A DNA stretch of 64,000 bases from Chthoniobacterales bacterium. GTDB lineage: Bacteria > Verrucomicrobiota > Verrucomicrobiia > Chthoniobacterales > JACTMZ01. The first letter of the stretch is position 1, and each line of letters starts with the position of its first letter. Position numbers and translations under genes: made by a program. The notes under the pieces were generated by a model. It worked only from the letters and a program-made list of their open reading frames with translations, had not been told where the DNA came from and made no database searches. Shown here in pieces: positions 49,203-58,155 of the stretch. Where the stretch lies: NCBI GenBank assembly GCA_018402585.1, contig JAGYIO010000003.1, positions 62,001 to 126,000 of the forward strand, given 5' to 3'.

Positions 49203-50000
49203 ATGTCCGCCCAACTCGAGCTGCTCCCGGCCGAACCCCTCGCCCGCCTCCGCGCCATCGTGAGCCTCCTGCGCTCGCCCGCAGGCTGCCCGTGGGACCG
49301 CGAACAAACCCACCAATCGCTCCGGGCCGGAATCCTCGAAGAAGCCTGCGAAACGATCGATGCCATCAGCAAGGAGGACGACAGCAATCTCTGCGAAGAG
49401 TTGGGCGACTTGCTCCTCCAGGTTATTTTCCACACCGACTTGGCGACCGAACGTGGCGCTTTCACCCTTGAGGATGCGGCCCGGCAGACCTGCGAAAAAC
49501 TCATCCGCCGCCACCCCCATGTCTTTGCCCAGAGTGAAGCCGGTGACACCCGGTCTGTCCTCCGTCAGTGGGAGCAAATCAAACGTGAGGAAAAAGGGGC
49601 CTCAGCTTCCATCATGGCCAATATTCCCCGCGCCCTCCCCGCCCTCCTCCGTGCGGCCAACATCCAGAAGAAGGCCAACCGGGTCGGCTTCGACTGGCCC
49701 GACCGCGCCGGGGTGCTCGAGAAGTTCCGCGAAGAGCTGGCCGAGCTCACGGCTGAACTTGCCTCCGGCGACCCGAAGCGCCTCGCACACGAACTTGGCG
49801 ACCTCCTCTTCACCACGGTCAACTTGGCCCGCAAACTGGGGATCGAGCCCGAACTCGCCCTTGAAGAGGCCAACCAACGCTTCATCGCCCGCTTCCAACA
49901 TATGGAAACATCCTGCGCCGCCAACCAGCAAAAGCTGGAAGAACTGACCTCCAAAGATCTCGACACCCTCTGGCGCGAAGCCAAATCGGCCAACTTGTAG
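49203..50000 (+). CDS. mazG: Nucleoside triphosphate pyrophosphohydrolase MazG
   Basis: House-cleaning enzyme hydrolysing (d)NTPs to NMP and PPi. Two MazG domains are present: GCPWDREQTHQSLRAGILEE with EELGDLLLQVIFH near the N-terminus, and a second, ANRVGFDWPDRAGVLEKFRE with HELGDLLFTTVNLARKLG, giving the E-x-x-E-x(12)-E-x-x-D metal sites. Length 265 residues equals the full E. coli type. ATG 49203 was selected by homology; the frame is open far upstream (48984) inside the DUF2270 gene. Confidence 0.95.
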   Translation: MSAQLELLPAEPLARLRAIVSLLRSPAGCPWDREQTHQSLRAGILEEACETIDAISKEDDSNLCEELGDLLLQVIFHTDLATERGAFTLEDAARQTCEKLIRRHPHVFAQSEAGDTRSVLRQWEQIKREEKGASASIMANIPRALPALLRAANIQKKANRVGFDWPDRAGVLEKFREELAELTAELASGDPKRLAHELGDLLFTTVNLARKLGIEPELALEEANQRFIARFQHMETSCAANQQKLEELTSKDLDTLWREAKSANL

Positions 50001-50030
50001 CCACGGTCGCCGAATCCTGGTCTCCACCCC

Positions 50031-50777
50031 ATGACTCGCCACCATACGATCAACGCGGCGATCTCCGTCCTCCTCGGCGCCACCCTCCTCGCTGGGCTCT
50101 GCTTCACCGTCCTGCAGGCCACGACTTGGGATTGGTCCGGCGTCTGGGCCTACCGCCAAGTCTTCTGGCGCGGATGGCTCAACACCATCTGGATTTCCCT
50201 CGCCGCTCTCGGCCTCAGCGTTCTGCTCGGCCTCCTCGCTGCTCTCGGCCGCCGCGCCCGTTACCCCGCGCTGCGCTGGCTTTCCCTCGGCTACGTCGAA
50301 CTCATCCGCGGCACCCCGCTCCTGGTCCAACTTCTCATTCTTTTCTACGTCGTGGCCGATGCCGTCGGTCTGCAAAACCGCTACGCCGCCGGCATCCTCA
50401 TTCTCTCCGTTTTCAGCGGCGCCTACATCGCCGAAATGATCCGGGGCGGCATCGAGAGCATCAGCAAGTCCCAACTCGAGTCGGCCCGCGCCATCGGCCT
50501 GACCCGCTGGCAAACTTACCGCCACGTCATCTTCCCCCAAGCCATCCGCCACGTCCTTCCGCCGCTGGCCGGCCAAGCCGCTTCGATCATCAAAGACAGC
50601 TCCCTCCTCTCCATTCTCGGCATCGAGGAATTCACCCTCGCCGCCCAGCAAGTGAACAGCGCGACCTACAGCACGCTGGAAAGTTATCTTCCCTTGGCCA
50701 TCGGCTACCTCGCTTTAACTTTACCCGTCTCCCTCCTCGCGCGCCGCCTCGAACACAAATTCCGGTATGAAACGTGA
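50031..50777 (+). CDS. Polar amino acid-type ABC transporter permease
   Basis: A 248-residue inner-membrane permease of the HisMQ/GlnP family. Five to six helices are visible; the EAA loop reads ESARAIGLTRWQTYRHVIFPQAIRHVLPP, and GYVELIRGTPLLVQLLILFY is the family's conserved third-helix region. No substrate-binding protein lies in this locus, unlike most such operons. It is paired with the ATPase 100 bp downstream. Confidence 0.92.
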   Translation: MTRHHTINAAISVLLGATLLAGLCFTVLQATTWDWSGVWAYRQVFWRGWLNTIWISLAALGLSVLLGLLAALGRRARYPALRWLSLGYVELIRGTPLLVQLLILFYVVADAVGLQNRYAAGILILSVFSGAYIAEMIRGGIESISKSQLESARAIGLTRWQTYRHVIFPQAIRHVLPPLAGQAASIIKDSSLLSILGIEEFTLAAQQVNSATYSTLESYLPLAIGYLALTLPVSLLARRLEHKFRYET

Positions 50778-50876
50778 GCCCCTAGAGGGCGGCCCTTCCC
50801 AGCCGTCGCAACGCAGCAACCGGCGCCTCCCCCGCGGCTCGCAGGGACGCTCGCCCTGCAGTCACCCCGCGACCTC

Positions 50877-51608
50877 GTGAACCTCGCTTTCCACGACCTG
50901 ACCAAGCGCTACGGCGGGCACACCGTGCTCGACGCGATCACCGCGCAGCTTGATTTCCCCCACGTCCTCGCCCTACTCGGACCCTCTGGCGGCGGCAAAT
51001 CCACCCTCCTCCGCGTCATCGGTGGACTCGAATCCCCCGAGGCCGGTTCCCTCACCGTGGACCACCAACCGGTCCCCACCATGCAAAAACCCCTGCGCGT
51101 ATACCGCAGCAAGATCGGCACGGTCTTCCAGTCGTGGAACCTCTTTCCCCACCTCGACGCGCTGGCCAACATTATGTTGCCCCTTACCGCGGTCCACGGG
51201 GTTGAGCCCGAAGCAGCCCGGACGCGATCGCTCGAACTTCTCGAGCGCCTCCACCTTAACGGCCACGCGCACAAACGCCCGGCGGAACTCTCCGGCGGGC
51301 AACGCCAACGGGTCGCCATCGCCCGCGCCGTGGCCATCCGTCCCAAGCTCCTTCTCTTCGACGAGCCCACCTCCGCCCTCGACCCCGAAATGACCGCCGA
51401 GGTTTTGGAAGTCATCGCCGATTTGAAATCCGAAGGCCGTACTTTTGTCCTCGTTACTCATGCCATGAACTTCGCCCGAACTGTCGCGGACCAAGTCGCC
51501 TTCCTCGCCCACGGCCAGATCGTCGAACAAGGCGCCGCCCAAGAATTCTTCGCCGCCCCCCGGACCGAAACCGCTCAACGCTTCCTCGCCAAGGTCTTGA
51601 AGTATTAG
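50877..51608 (+). CDS. Polar amino acid-type ABC transporter ATPase
   Basis: A 243-residue ATPase of the GlnQ/HisP family. Walker A GPSGGGKSTLLR, signature LSGGQRQRVAIARA, Walker B LLLFDEPTSALDPEM and the switch His in LVTHAMNF are intact. GTG 50877 directly precedes NLAFHDLTKRYGGHTVL. Between it and the permease is a short GC-rich intergenic stretch with an inverted repeat (GCAGGG/CCCTGC). Substrate is undetermined without the binding protein. Confidence 0.93.
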   Translation: MNLAFHDLTKRYGGHTVLDAITAQLDFPHVLALLGPSGGGKSTLLRVIGGLESPEAGSLTVDHQPVPTMQKPLRVYRSKIGTVFQSWNLFPHLDALANIMLPLTAVHGVEPEAARTRSLELLERLHLNGHAHKRPAELSGGQRQRVAIARAVAIRPKLLLFDEPTSALDPEMTAEVLEVIADLKSEGRTFVLVTHAMNFARTVADQVAFLAHGQIVEQGAAQEFFAAPRTETAQRFLAKVLKY

Positions 51609-51652
51609 GCTGGTTCGCGGTGGCCCTAGCACGATGACCAAGCGAATATCGT

Positions 51653-51674
51653 GCCGGGACGGCGCGATCCACCT
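51653..51674. repeat. Half copy of the GC-rich palindromic element
   Basis: Twenty-two bases (GCCGGGACGGCG followed by CGATCCACCT) are identical to the right arm of the element at 56632-56702. Downstream, both places continue with similar phrases (CTCTCC...GGCTCT...GAAGCCC-type), so the relationship extends beyond this core. The left arm is missing here. Confidence 0.6.
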
Positions 51675-51827
51675 TAACCTTAGGTTGCCTCCGCCTCTCC
51701 CCGAGCGGGAGGCTCTCGGAGCTAGAAGCCCGCCGCTGGTCCTCTCATTCGTTTCGGCGCCGAGGTCTGCGGGGCCAGAGCCAACCCTCCCCGAACCGGC
51801 TTTCACCGGCCGCCGCCACTCCCTCCC

Positions 51828-52586
51828 TCACGCCGTCGCCTCAACCGCATTCCGTACACTGGCCAGCGCGTAGTCCCGGTTCATCTTGGCAATAAAGGCC
51901 GCCGGCACACCGGCCGGGCAAACCGCTGCACACTCGTAGAAGTTCGAGCAATTCCCGAAGCCTTCGGCATCCATCTTGGCCACCATGCCGCGCACCCGGC
52001 GGTTGGCTTCCGGTTTGCCTTGGGGCAGCAGGCCGAGGTGCCCGATCTTGGCCGAGACAAACAACATGGCCGACCCATTCGGACAGGCCGCCGCGCAGGC
52101 CCCGCATCCGATGCAGGCCGCGGCGTCCATGGCGTAATCGACCACCGTCTTGGGGATCGGTGTGTCGTTGGCGTCCTGCGCGTTGCCGCAGCGTTCGCTG
52201 ATGAAGCCGCCTGCCGCGATCACCCGGTCGAAAGCCGAGCGGTTGACCACCAGATCTTTGACCACGGGAAAGGCCCCGACCCGGAAGGGCTCGATGTAAA
52301 TCGTGTCCCCATCGCGGAACTTCCGCATGTAAAGTTGGCATGCTGTGCCCCGGCCTGGTCCCTGCGGGATCCCGTTGATGGTCAGACTGCAGGATCCGCA
52401 AATTCCCTCGCGGCAGTCGTGATCAAAGGCCACCGGCACCTCGCCACTTTCGCTCATCCGGTCATTGACAATGTCCAGCATCTCCAAAAACGAGGCTTCC
52501 GAAGGAATGTCGCGAGCGTCCACAGTTTGGAAGTTGCCCTTTGTTTTCCCCTCCGCCTGCCGCCAAATTTTCAGATCAAAGTTCAT
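51828..52586 (-). CDS. sdhB: Succinate dehydrogenase iron-sulfur subunit
   Basis: Electron-transfer subunit of complex II. The [2Fe-2S] ligands are in [15 protein letters not shown] and TACQLYM; the [4Fe-4S]/[3Fe-4S] ferredoxin part has [17 protein letters not shown] and [11 protein letters not shown]. At 252 residues it is the type-B (Bacillus/Bacteroides-like) subunit, matching the single-subunit cytochrome b. It is the last gene of sdhCAB; the gap to sdhA is unusually long (472 bp) because of an inserted dead gene. Confidence 0.95.
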   Translation of the reverse strand: MNFDLKIWRQAEGKTKGNFQTVDARDIPSEASFLEMLDIVNDRMSESGEVPVAFDHDCREGICGSCSLTINGIPQGPGRGTACQLYMRKFRDGDTIYIEPFRVGAFPVVKDLVVNRSAFDRVIAAGGFISERCGNAQDANDTPIPKTVVDYAMDAAACIGCGACAAACPNGSAMLFVSAKIGHLGLLPQGKPEANRRVRGMVAKMDAEGFGNCSNFYECAAVCPAGVPAAFIAKMNRDYALASVRNAVEATA

Positions 52587-52622
52587 GGGATGATTGAGGG
52601 ATGAAGGTTGAGGGTTGAGAGA

Positions 52623-52997
52623 CTAGGAACGCAGATAGTTACGCAGGCCACTGAGCATGCGGATGAGCTCTTCCGATTCAGGGTAAAGTTTTTGCAATGC
52701 TTGTTCGTCGAGCAAACCCTGTTTGCGAGCGATAAATCCCTGACTAACCAGTTCATAGAGCGAGCCGACAGCCAGTTCGACGAACCGGGCAAAGTCTTGC
52801 CGCGAGGACCGCGAACTTCCCTCGGCGCTATTGGAAGAAACTGACACAACTGCCCGGCGCATCTGGCTCGTGATGCCAAACCTCTCTTCAGCCGGAAAGG
52901 CCTTGGTGCAGTCGTAAACAAATGCGGCGAAATCGACCGCCCTCCGTCAGACGTCAAGCTTCTCGAAGTTGAACCCTCTTTTCTGTTCTTCAGGCAC
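52623..52997 (-). pseudogene. Four-helix bundle (S23/IVP-type) protein, nonsense mutated
   Basis: From GTG 52997 the frame reads PEEQKRGFNFEKLDV, then TGA (52947-52949) where the family has Trp (the pattern K-L-x-V-W), then RRAVDFAAFVYDCTKAFP and MRRAVVSVSSNSAEG, the typical S-x-x-x-N-x-A-E-G motif, ending at TAG 52623. The complete frame of 124 codons is the usual length of these small proteins, first known from rRNA intervening sequences and now found scattered in many genomes. A later ATG (52862) could still make a 79-residue fragment. It sits inside the sdhAB interval in the same direction. Confidence 0.85.
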
Positions 52998-53058
52998 TTC
53001 TCCACTCTCCTTGGCGGCTTAATTCTGTGTCTCTCAACTCTCATCCCTCAACTCCCAA

Positions 53059-54984
53059 CTATTTATAACTCCGGGTGGCCAATTCCACGCCATCGTATTC
53101 TAACGGCTCTTTGATCAAGTCCGGCTTGTTTCCCTCGCCGGTATATTGCCAGGCCGAGACGTAAAAGTAATCCTCATCGTTGCGCAGGGCTTCGCCTTCG
53201 GGCGTTTGATATTCGACGCGGAAGTGACCGCCACAGGACTCGTTGCGGTCGAGGGCGTCTTCGCACATCAACTGGCCGAACTCAATAAAGTCCGCCACCC
53301 GGCCGGCCTTTTCCAGCGAGGCATTCAATTCGTCGCCCTCGCCGAGGACACACACGTTGCTCCAGAACTCCTCGCGGATCTGGTCAAACTTCTTGATCGC
53401 CATTTCCAGCCCTTCCTTGCTCCGCGCCATCCCGCACTCGTCCCATAACAGCTTGCCGATCTCTCGGTGGAAACTATCCACCGTGCGGGTTCCTTTGATG
53501 CTCAAGAGGCGTTTGACCCGTTCCTTCACCTCGTCCATGGCCCGCTTGAATTCCGGACGATCGACCCGCGGGCAGGTGCCGCGGACCGGGGCCAAATAGT
53601 TACCGATCGTGTAAGGCAGGACAAAATACCCGTCGGCCAGCCCCTGCATCAAGGCGCTCGCCCCGAGCCGGTTGGCCCCGTGATCGGAGAAATTGGCTTC
53701 ACCGATCACAAAAAGCCCGGGTACGTTGCTTTGCAGCTCGTAGTCCACCCAGAGCCCGCCCATGGTGTAGTGCACCGCGGGATAAATACGCATCGGTGTC
53801 TCATAAGCATTCTCACCCGTGATATTTTTATACATCTCGAAAAGATTTCCGTAACGTTCGCGGATGGTCGGCTCGCCCAGACGTTTGATCGCGTCGGCAA
53901 AGTCCATGTAAACCCCCAACCCGCCCGGACCCACCCCACGCCCCTCATCGCAGACTTCCTTGGCCGAGCGTGAAGAAATGTCGCGCGGCGCCAGGTTCCC
54001 GTAGCTCGGATATTTGCGTTCGAGGAAATAATCGCGGTCGTCCTCCGCGATCTCAACCACTTTTTTCCCGCAGTCCTCCCTGCGCTTGGGCACCCAAATC
54101 CGCCCGTCATTGCGCAGCGATTCGCTCATCAAGGTTAGTTTCGACTGGTATTCGCCGCTCACCGGGATGCAGGTCGGATGGATCTGGGTAAAACACGGAT
54201 TGGCGAAAAGTGCCCCGCGGCGGTAGGCCCGGTAAGTCGCGGTGACATTGCACCCCATCGCATTGGTCGAAAGAAAAAAAGCATTGCCGTAGCCGCCACT
54301 GGCCAGGATCACCGCATCGGCCGCATGAGCCTCGATTTCGCCCGTCACCATGTTGCGGGTGATGATCCCCTTGGCCTGACCATCAACCAGGACCAGATCG
54401 AGCATTTCGTGGCGCGGATGCATTTTCACCGTGCCGGCCGAAATCTGATGACTCAGCTCGGAGTAAACCCCGAGGAGCAACTGCTGCCCGGTCTGTCCCC
54501 GCGCGTAAAAAGTCCGCGAAACCTGCGCCCCGCCGAAGGAGCGGTTGGCCAGCATCCCGCCGTATTCCCGGGCGAAGGGCACGCCCTGCGCCACGCACTG
54601 ATCAATGATGTGCGTGCTGACCTGGGCCAGACGGTAAACATTCGACTCGCGCGAGCGGAAGTCACCGCCCTTGATGGTGTCCATGAACAAACGATCCACG
54701 CTGTCGCCGTCATTCTGGTAATTCTTCGCCGCGTTGATCCCGCCCTGCGCCGCAATGCTGTGTGCCCGGCGCGGGCTGTCTTGGTAACAGAAACATTTCA
54801 CGTTGTAGCCCTGCTCGCCGAAAACGGCCGCCGCCGATCCTCCGGCCAAACCGGTGCCTACGATGATCAGCTCGTAGCGACGCTTGTTGCCCGGACTGAC
54901 CAACTTGCTCGCCGCTTTGAAATTGGCCCATTTGTCGGCCAGGGGACCAGACGGAATTTTCGGGTCAAGGGTCGTGGTGCTCAT
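53059..54984 (-). CDS. sdhA: Succinate dehydrogenase flavoprotein subunit
   Basis: Oxidises succinate to fumarate with covalent FAD. The dinucleotide motif [19 protein letters not shown], the FAD-attachment region [18 protein letters not shown], and [20 protein letters not shown] are clear, as is RxxxHYTMGG-type [17 protein letters not shown]. Length 641 residues is the type-B form. ATG 54984 overlaps the sdhC stop (ATGA). No domain is missing. It forms complex II with sdhB and sdhC, feeding electrons from the TCA cycle to quinone alongside ndh. Confidence 0.96.
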   Translation of the reverse strand: MSTTTLDPKIPSGPLADKWANFKAASKLVSPGNKRRYELIIVGTGLAGGSAAAVFGEQGYNVKCFCYQDSPRRAHSIAAQGGINAAKNYQNDGDSVDRLFMDTIKGGDFRSRESNVYRLAQVSTHIIDQCVAQGVPFAREYGGMLANRSFGGAQVSRTFYARGQTGQQLLLGVYSELSHQISAGTVKMHPRHEMLDLVLVDGQAKGIITRNMVTGEIEAHAADAVILASGGYGNAFFLSTNAMGCNVTATYRAYRRGALFANPCFTQIHPTCIPVSGEYQSKLTLMSESLRNDGRIWVPKRREDCGKKVVEIAEDDRDYFLERKYPSYGNLAPRDISSRSAKEVCDEGRGVGPGGLGVYMDFADAIKRLGEPTIRERYGNLFEMYKNITGENAYETPMRIYPAVHYTMGGLWVDYELQSNVPGLFVIGEANFSDHGANRLGASALMQGLADGYFVLPYTIGNYLAPVRGTCPRVDRPEFKRAMDEVKERVKRLLSIKGTRTVDSFHREIGKLLWDECGMARSKEGLEMAIKKFDQIREEFWSNVCVLGEGDELNASLEKAGRVADFIEFGQLMCEDALDRNESCGGHFRVEYQTPEGEALRNDEDYFYVSAWQYTGEGNKPDLIKEPLEYDGVELATRSYK

Positions 54985-55748
54985 AATTGTGAGGAAGCGC
55001 TTAATTCCGGTGCTACCCGGCGGTCGGCCGGCAGAATTTTCAGAAAACCCGTGACTGAGGCGACCGGAATGCTGGCAAACCCGATGATCAAAGCCCAAGC
55101 CAGGAGCAGCCCGCCCTGCTTGATCAAGCCGAAGGACTTGCGTCCGCTCAGCCCAAAGGTCTGGAAGACACTGGAAATTCCGTGGCTCAAATGCATCCCG
55201 AGCAAAACCAGGCTGACCAGGTAAAATCCGGAGACCAAGGGGTTGTGGAAACTCAAGATGATCATGGCGGCCACATCATGCCGCCCCTGCAAATCGTAAA
55301 GATCGGCGTGGGGGCTGAGGCCCCCGGCAAACTGCAAGACGTGGAAAATGAGGAAACTCAGGACAACCAGCCCGCTCAAAGCCATGGTGCGCACCGCGAG
55401 TGTGCTTTGCACCCGTGCCTTGACCGCATACCGCTGCGGACGGGCCCGGCGGTTGGCAATAATCAAGGACATCGTCGTGCCGATGTGCACGGCGAAAACG
55501 AGCAACAAGCCGCCCCGGGCAATCCACAATAGAACCGGATTGGCGTGCAAGGCTTGGGCATACGCATTGATCCCTTCGCCGAAAGGCCCAATGTAAATGG
55601 TCAGATTTCCGGCCAAGTGCGCGAGCACGAAGAAGATGAGGAGCCCACCCGAAATACCCACAATCCACTTCTTGCCAATCGACGAAACCAGAAAGGCCAA
55701 GAGCGGGTTTGGCTGGCGGGGACCCTTGGAAACAGAAACCACGGACAT
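54981..55748 (-). CDS. sdhC: Succinate dehydrogenase cytochrome b558 subunit
   Basis: Membrane anchor and diheme quinone site of type-B complex II. Five helices with His residues in [30 protein letters not shown] and [10 protein letters not shown] can serve as axial ligands for two hemes. The single large subunit (255 residues) replaces the SdhC/SdhD pair. ATG 55748 was chosen; a frame start at 55784 would put a spurious hydrophobic piece in front and overlap the palindrome. It is the first gene of the operon. Confidence 0.92.
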   Translation of the reverse strand: MSVVSVSKGPRQPNPLLAFLVSSIGKKWIVGISGGLLIFFVLAHLAGNLTIYIGPFGEGINAYAQALHANPVLLWIARGGLLLVFAVHIGTTMSLIIANRRARPQRYAVKARVQSTLAVRTMALSGLVVLSFLIFHVLQFAGGLSPHADLYDLQGRHDVAAMIILSFHNPLVSGFYLVSLVLLGMHLSHGISSVFQTFGLSGRKSFGLIKQGGLLLAWALIIGFASIPVASVTGFLKILPADRRVAPELSASSQL

Positions 55749-55759
55749 AAGTAAGCACA

Positions 55760-55778
55760 CTATTAGATAACCTAATAG
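55760..55778. promoter_or_regulatory. Perfect palindrome upstream of sdhCAB
   Basis: CTATTAG-ATAAC-CTAATAG, a 7-bp perfect inverted repeat, lies 11 bp before the sdhC ATG, in AT-rich sequence unlike its surroundings. It could be an operator overlapping the promoter or a hairpin hiding the ribosome binding region. No regulator is known. Confidence 0.5.
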
Positions 55779-55867
55779 TTGCAACGCTTAAGATCAGGCC
55801 TTGGATGCCCTTCTTGACCCAAGTCGCCCCTTGCACGACCGGCGCTCGTGGCGTAACCATTTTGACC

Positions 55868-56602
55868 ATGAAAATCCTGCCTCCCCTTGGCTTTGCCTTT
55901 CTGCTCACCACTGCTCTGGTTCTCGCCCGCGGGGGCGGCGGAGGTGGAGGGGGTGGGGATCGCGGCGGCATGGGCGAAGAGGGTTTTCGCGAAGGGGGCA
56001 TGGACGATGCCGGTTTCCGGGACGAGGCCCCGCGCCTGGACGAGGACAGCATGGATACCTCCGGCCGTCAGGACGACGTCAACGTCGAACGCGAGGGCAA
56101 TGATGTGAACGTCGCCCGCACGGGCGATGACAACTACCGCGTGAGCGACGTCAACAGCTCCGCCGAGGTCAATGTCCGGCCCGAAGGCGATGATACCGCC
56201 AACCTCAACGTGCGCACCGCGGACGGACAAGATTACAACACCACGGTGGCCGGCCCCCAAGGTTACCGCGCCGGCTACGTTTGGCAGAACGGCGACTACG
56301 TTGCGGTAGACTGCGATCCGTTTGTCCCCTACGCTGCGCCTTTCGGGGCCTGGGCCGGTTGGAATGTCCTGACCCAGCCCGAATACGTCCAATATCCCGT
56401 CTATTCCACCTTCCCGGTGGAGACCGCCGTGGAAGTCGCTTTGCAGAAACTCGGACTTTACACCGGCCCGATCGACGGCAACGCGACCTCGGTGGCCGGC
56501 GCCATCGAGCAATACCAGAGGCAAACCGAAGTGCCCGTCACCGGCACGATCACCCCCGAACTCCTCACCGCCCTCGGCATCCAAGCGACCTACGCCCAGT
56601 AA
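55868..56602 (+). CDS. Exported protein with peptidoglycan-binding domain
   Basis: A 244-residue exported protein. A signal peptide (MKILPPLGFAFLLTTALVLA) is followed by a Gly-rich and then highly acidic low-complexity region (about 20-125), a middle domain with aromatic residues (GYVWQNGDYVAVDCDPF), and a C-terminal PG_binding_1 fold (ALQKLGLYTGPIDGNATSV, then EQYQRQTEVPVTGTITPELL). The latter usually binds cell-wall peptidoglycan. ATG 55868 was chosen for the signal peptide. Divergent from sdhC. Confidence 0.85.
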   Translation: MKILPPLGFAFLLTTALVLARGGGGGGGGGDRGGMGEEGFREGGMDDAGFRDEAPRLDEDSMDTSGRQDDVNVEREGNDVNVARTGDDNYRVSDVNSSAEVNVRPEGDDTANLNVRTADGQDYNTTVAGPQGYRAGYVWQNGDYVAVDCDPFVPYAAPFGAWAGWNVLTQPEYVQYPVYSTFPVETAVEVALQKLGLYTGPIDGNATSVAGAIEQYQRQTEVPVTGTITPELLTALGIQATYAQ

Positions 56603-56631
56603 GCAAATCGCGCCATCCCTCACCACGAAGG

Positions 56632-56702
56632 CAGGTGGATCGCGATGTCTCTATGGCGATGATCGCGCTGACTCATCGCGCCGGGACGGCGCGATCCACC
56701 TG
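56632..56702. repeat. GC-rich palindromic element, full copy
   Basis: Arms CAGGTGGATCGCG (56632-56644) and CGCGATCCACCTG (56690-56702) are a perfect 13-bp inverted repeat around a 45-bp spacer. A 22-bp portion is identical to 51653-51674. It lies between convergent genes (the peptidoglycan-binding protein and nupC), as does the related-looking element at 2223-2286. Confidence 0.7.
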
Positions 56703-56822
56703 GGGTAGCGGCGGCGTCTCTCCGAACGGTGGGCTCTACCAGCCGGAAGCCCCGCCGCCGGCCGTTGGCCCTGCAACTGCCCCCCCCAATGAAAACTGAA
56801 CACTGACCCACTGCACACTTTC

Positions 56823-58118
56823 TTATCCCACTATCCCCGCCACCGCCCCGGTCATAAAGCAGGCCAGACTTGCCCCCAGCAAGGCCTTCCACCCGAACCG
56901 CGCCAACCTCTCCCGCTGCGACGGCGCCAAACCCCCGATCCCGCCGATCTGCACCCCGATCGACACAATGTTGGCAAATCCGGCCAAGGCGTAGGTCAGA
57001 ATCATCAAGTCCCGGGGATGAGCAAAAGCCCCCGTTGCCCTCAGCTCCCCGAGTTTGACAAAGGCCACGAATTCATTGAGCACGGTCCGCTCCCCAAGTA
57101 ATGCTCCCGAGAGGAGCACCGCATCCCCACTGATCCCCATGAGCCAGGCCACCGGCGCGAAAATCATCCCAAGCAGAAAATCGAGCGAGATCCCGTCGAA
57201 AACCCCGCCGCTCCAATTCGCGACCAGCCCATTCAGCCCGGTCACTTCGCCGAGCCATCCCTCGAGCACAAAGTTGACCAGCGCGACCAACGCGGTGAAA
57301 ACCAGGAGCATGGCCCCGACGTTCACGGCCAACTTGACCCCATCCGTCGTCCCCCGGCAAATTGCGTCGAGCAAGTTCACCCCATTGCCCTCCTGCGCGA
57401 GGTGCAGCGACTGATCGACCGGCTCGGTCTGCGGGAGCAGGATCTTTGCGATGAGCAAGGCCGCCGGCACGGTGATGACCGACTTGGTCAGCAGATGCGT
57501 GGCAAAGACCAGTTGCTGCTGCGGATCGGCGCCGCCGAGCAGACTGATGTAGGCGATCATCACCGCCCCCGCCACCGTGGCCATTCCCCCGATCATCACG
57601 CAAAGGATCTCCGACGGCGTCATGCCCGCCAGCCAGGGCCGGATGAGCAACGGAGCTTCGGTCTGGCCGAGAAAGACGTTGGCCGAAGCCGACAAGGTCT
57701 CCGGTCCGCTCAGCCGCATTGTCTTGGAAAACACCCACGCCATCCCGTGCACGATGACCTGCAGGACGCCGAGGTAATAAAGCGCCGCGCTGAAGGCCGA
57801 GAAAAAAACAATCGAGGGCAGCACACTCAGGGCGAAAACCATCCCGTGCGACTCTTCATCGAGCAGGGACCCGAATAAAAACCGCGTCCCCTCCCCGGTG
57901 AATCCGAGCAGTTGCACGAAAAATAGCCCGACCAATTCCACGGCCGAACGCACCAAGGGCACATGCATGACCAGACCGGCGAGGACAAACTGCAGAAGCA
58001 AACCCACCCCGACCACCCGCCAAGGAATGTTCTTCCGGTCGGAGCTGAAAAGGACCGCGATGCCGAGAAAGACCACGATGCCGGCCATCCCGCGCAGTGA
58101 ATCGAAGATCGTTTCCAT
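56823..58118 (-). CDS. nupC: Concentrative nucleoside transporter
   Basis: Na+ or H+-coupled nucleoside importer of the CNT family, 431 residues, about ten helices. VFLGQTEAPLLIRPWLAGMT and FANIVSIGVQIGGIGGLAPSQR are the two conserved core blocks with ion and nucleoside ligands (Q-T-E, S-I-G-V-Q-I-G). SEILCVMIGGMATVAGAVM is also typical. It starts 37 bp after pntB and may be co-transcribed with it. It would complement the purine pathway genes purEK elsewhere in the window. Confidence 0.95.
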   Translation of the reverse strand: METIFDSLRGMAGIVVFLGIAVLFSSDRKNIPWRVVGVGLLLQFVLAGLVMHVPLVRSAVELVGLFFVQLLGFTGEGTRFLFGSLLDEESHGMVFALSVLPSIVFFSAFSAALYYLGVLQVIVHGMAWVFSKTMRLSGPETLSASANVFLGQTEAPLLIRPWLAGMTPSEILCVMIGGMATVAGAVMIAYISLLGGADPQQQLVFATHLLTKSVITVPAALLIAKILLPQTEPVDQSLHLAQEGNGVNLLDAICRGTTDGVKLAVNVGAMLLVFTALVALVNFVLEGWLGEVTGLNGLVANWSGGVFDGISLDFLLGMIFAPVAWLMGISGDAVLLSGALLGERTVLNEFVAFVKLGELRATGAFAHPRDLMILTYALAGFANIVSIGVQIGGIGGLAPSQRERLARFGWKALLGASLACFMTGAVAGIVG

Positions 58119-58155
58119 TGACGGCAAAAGCGGCCCGGACCGCGGCCAGCGCCCC

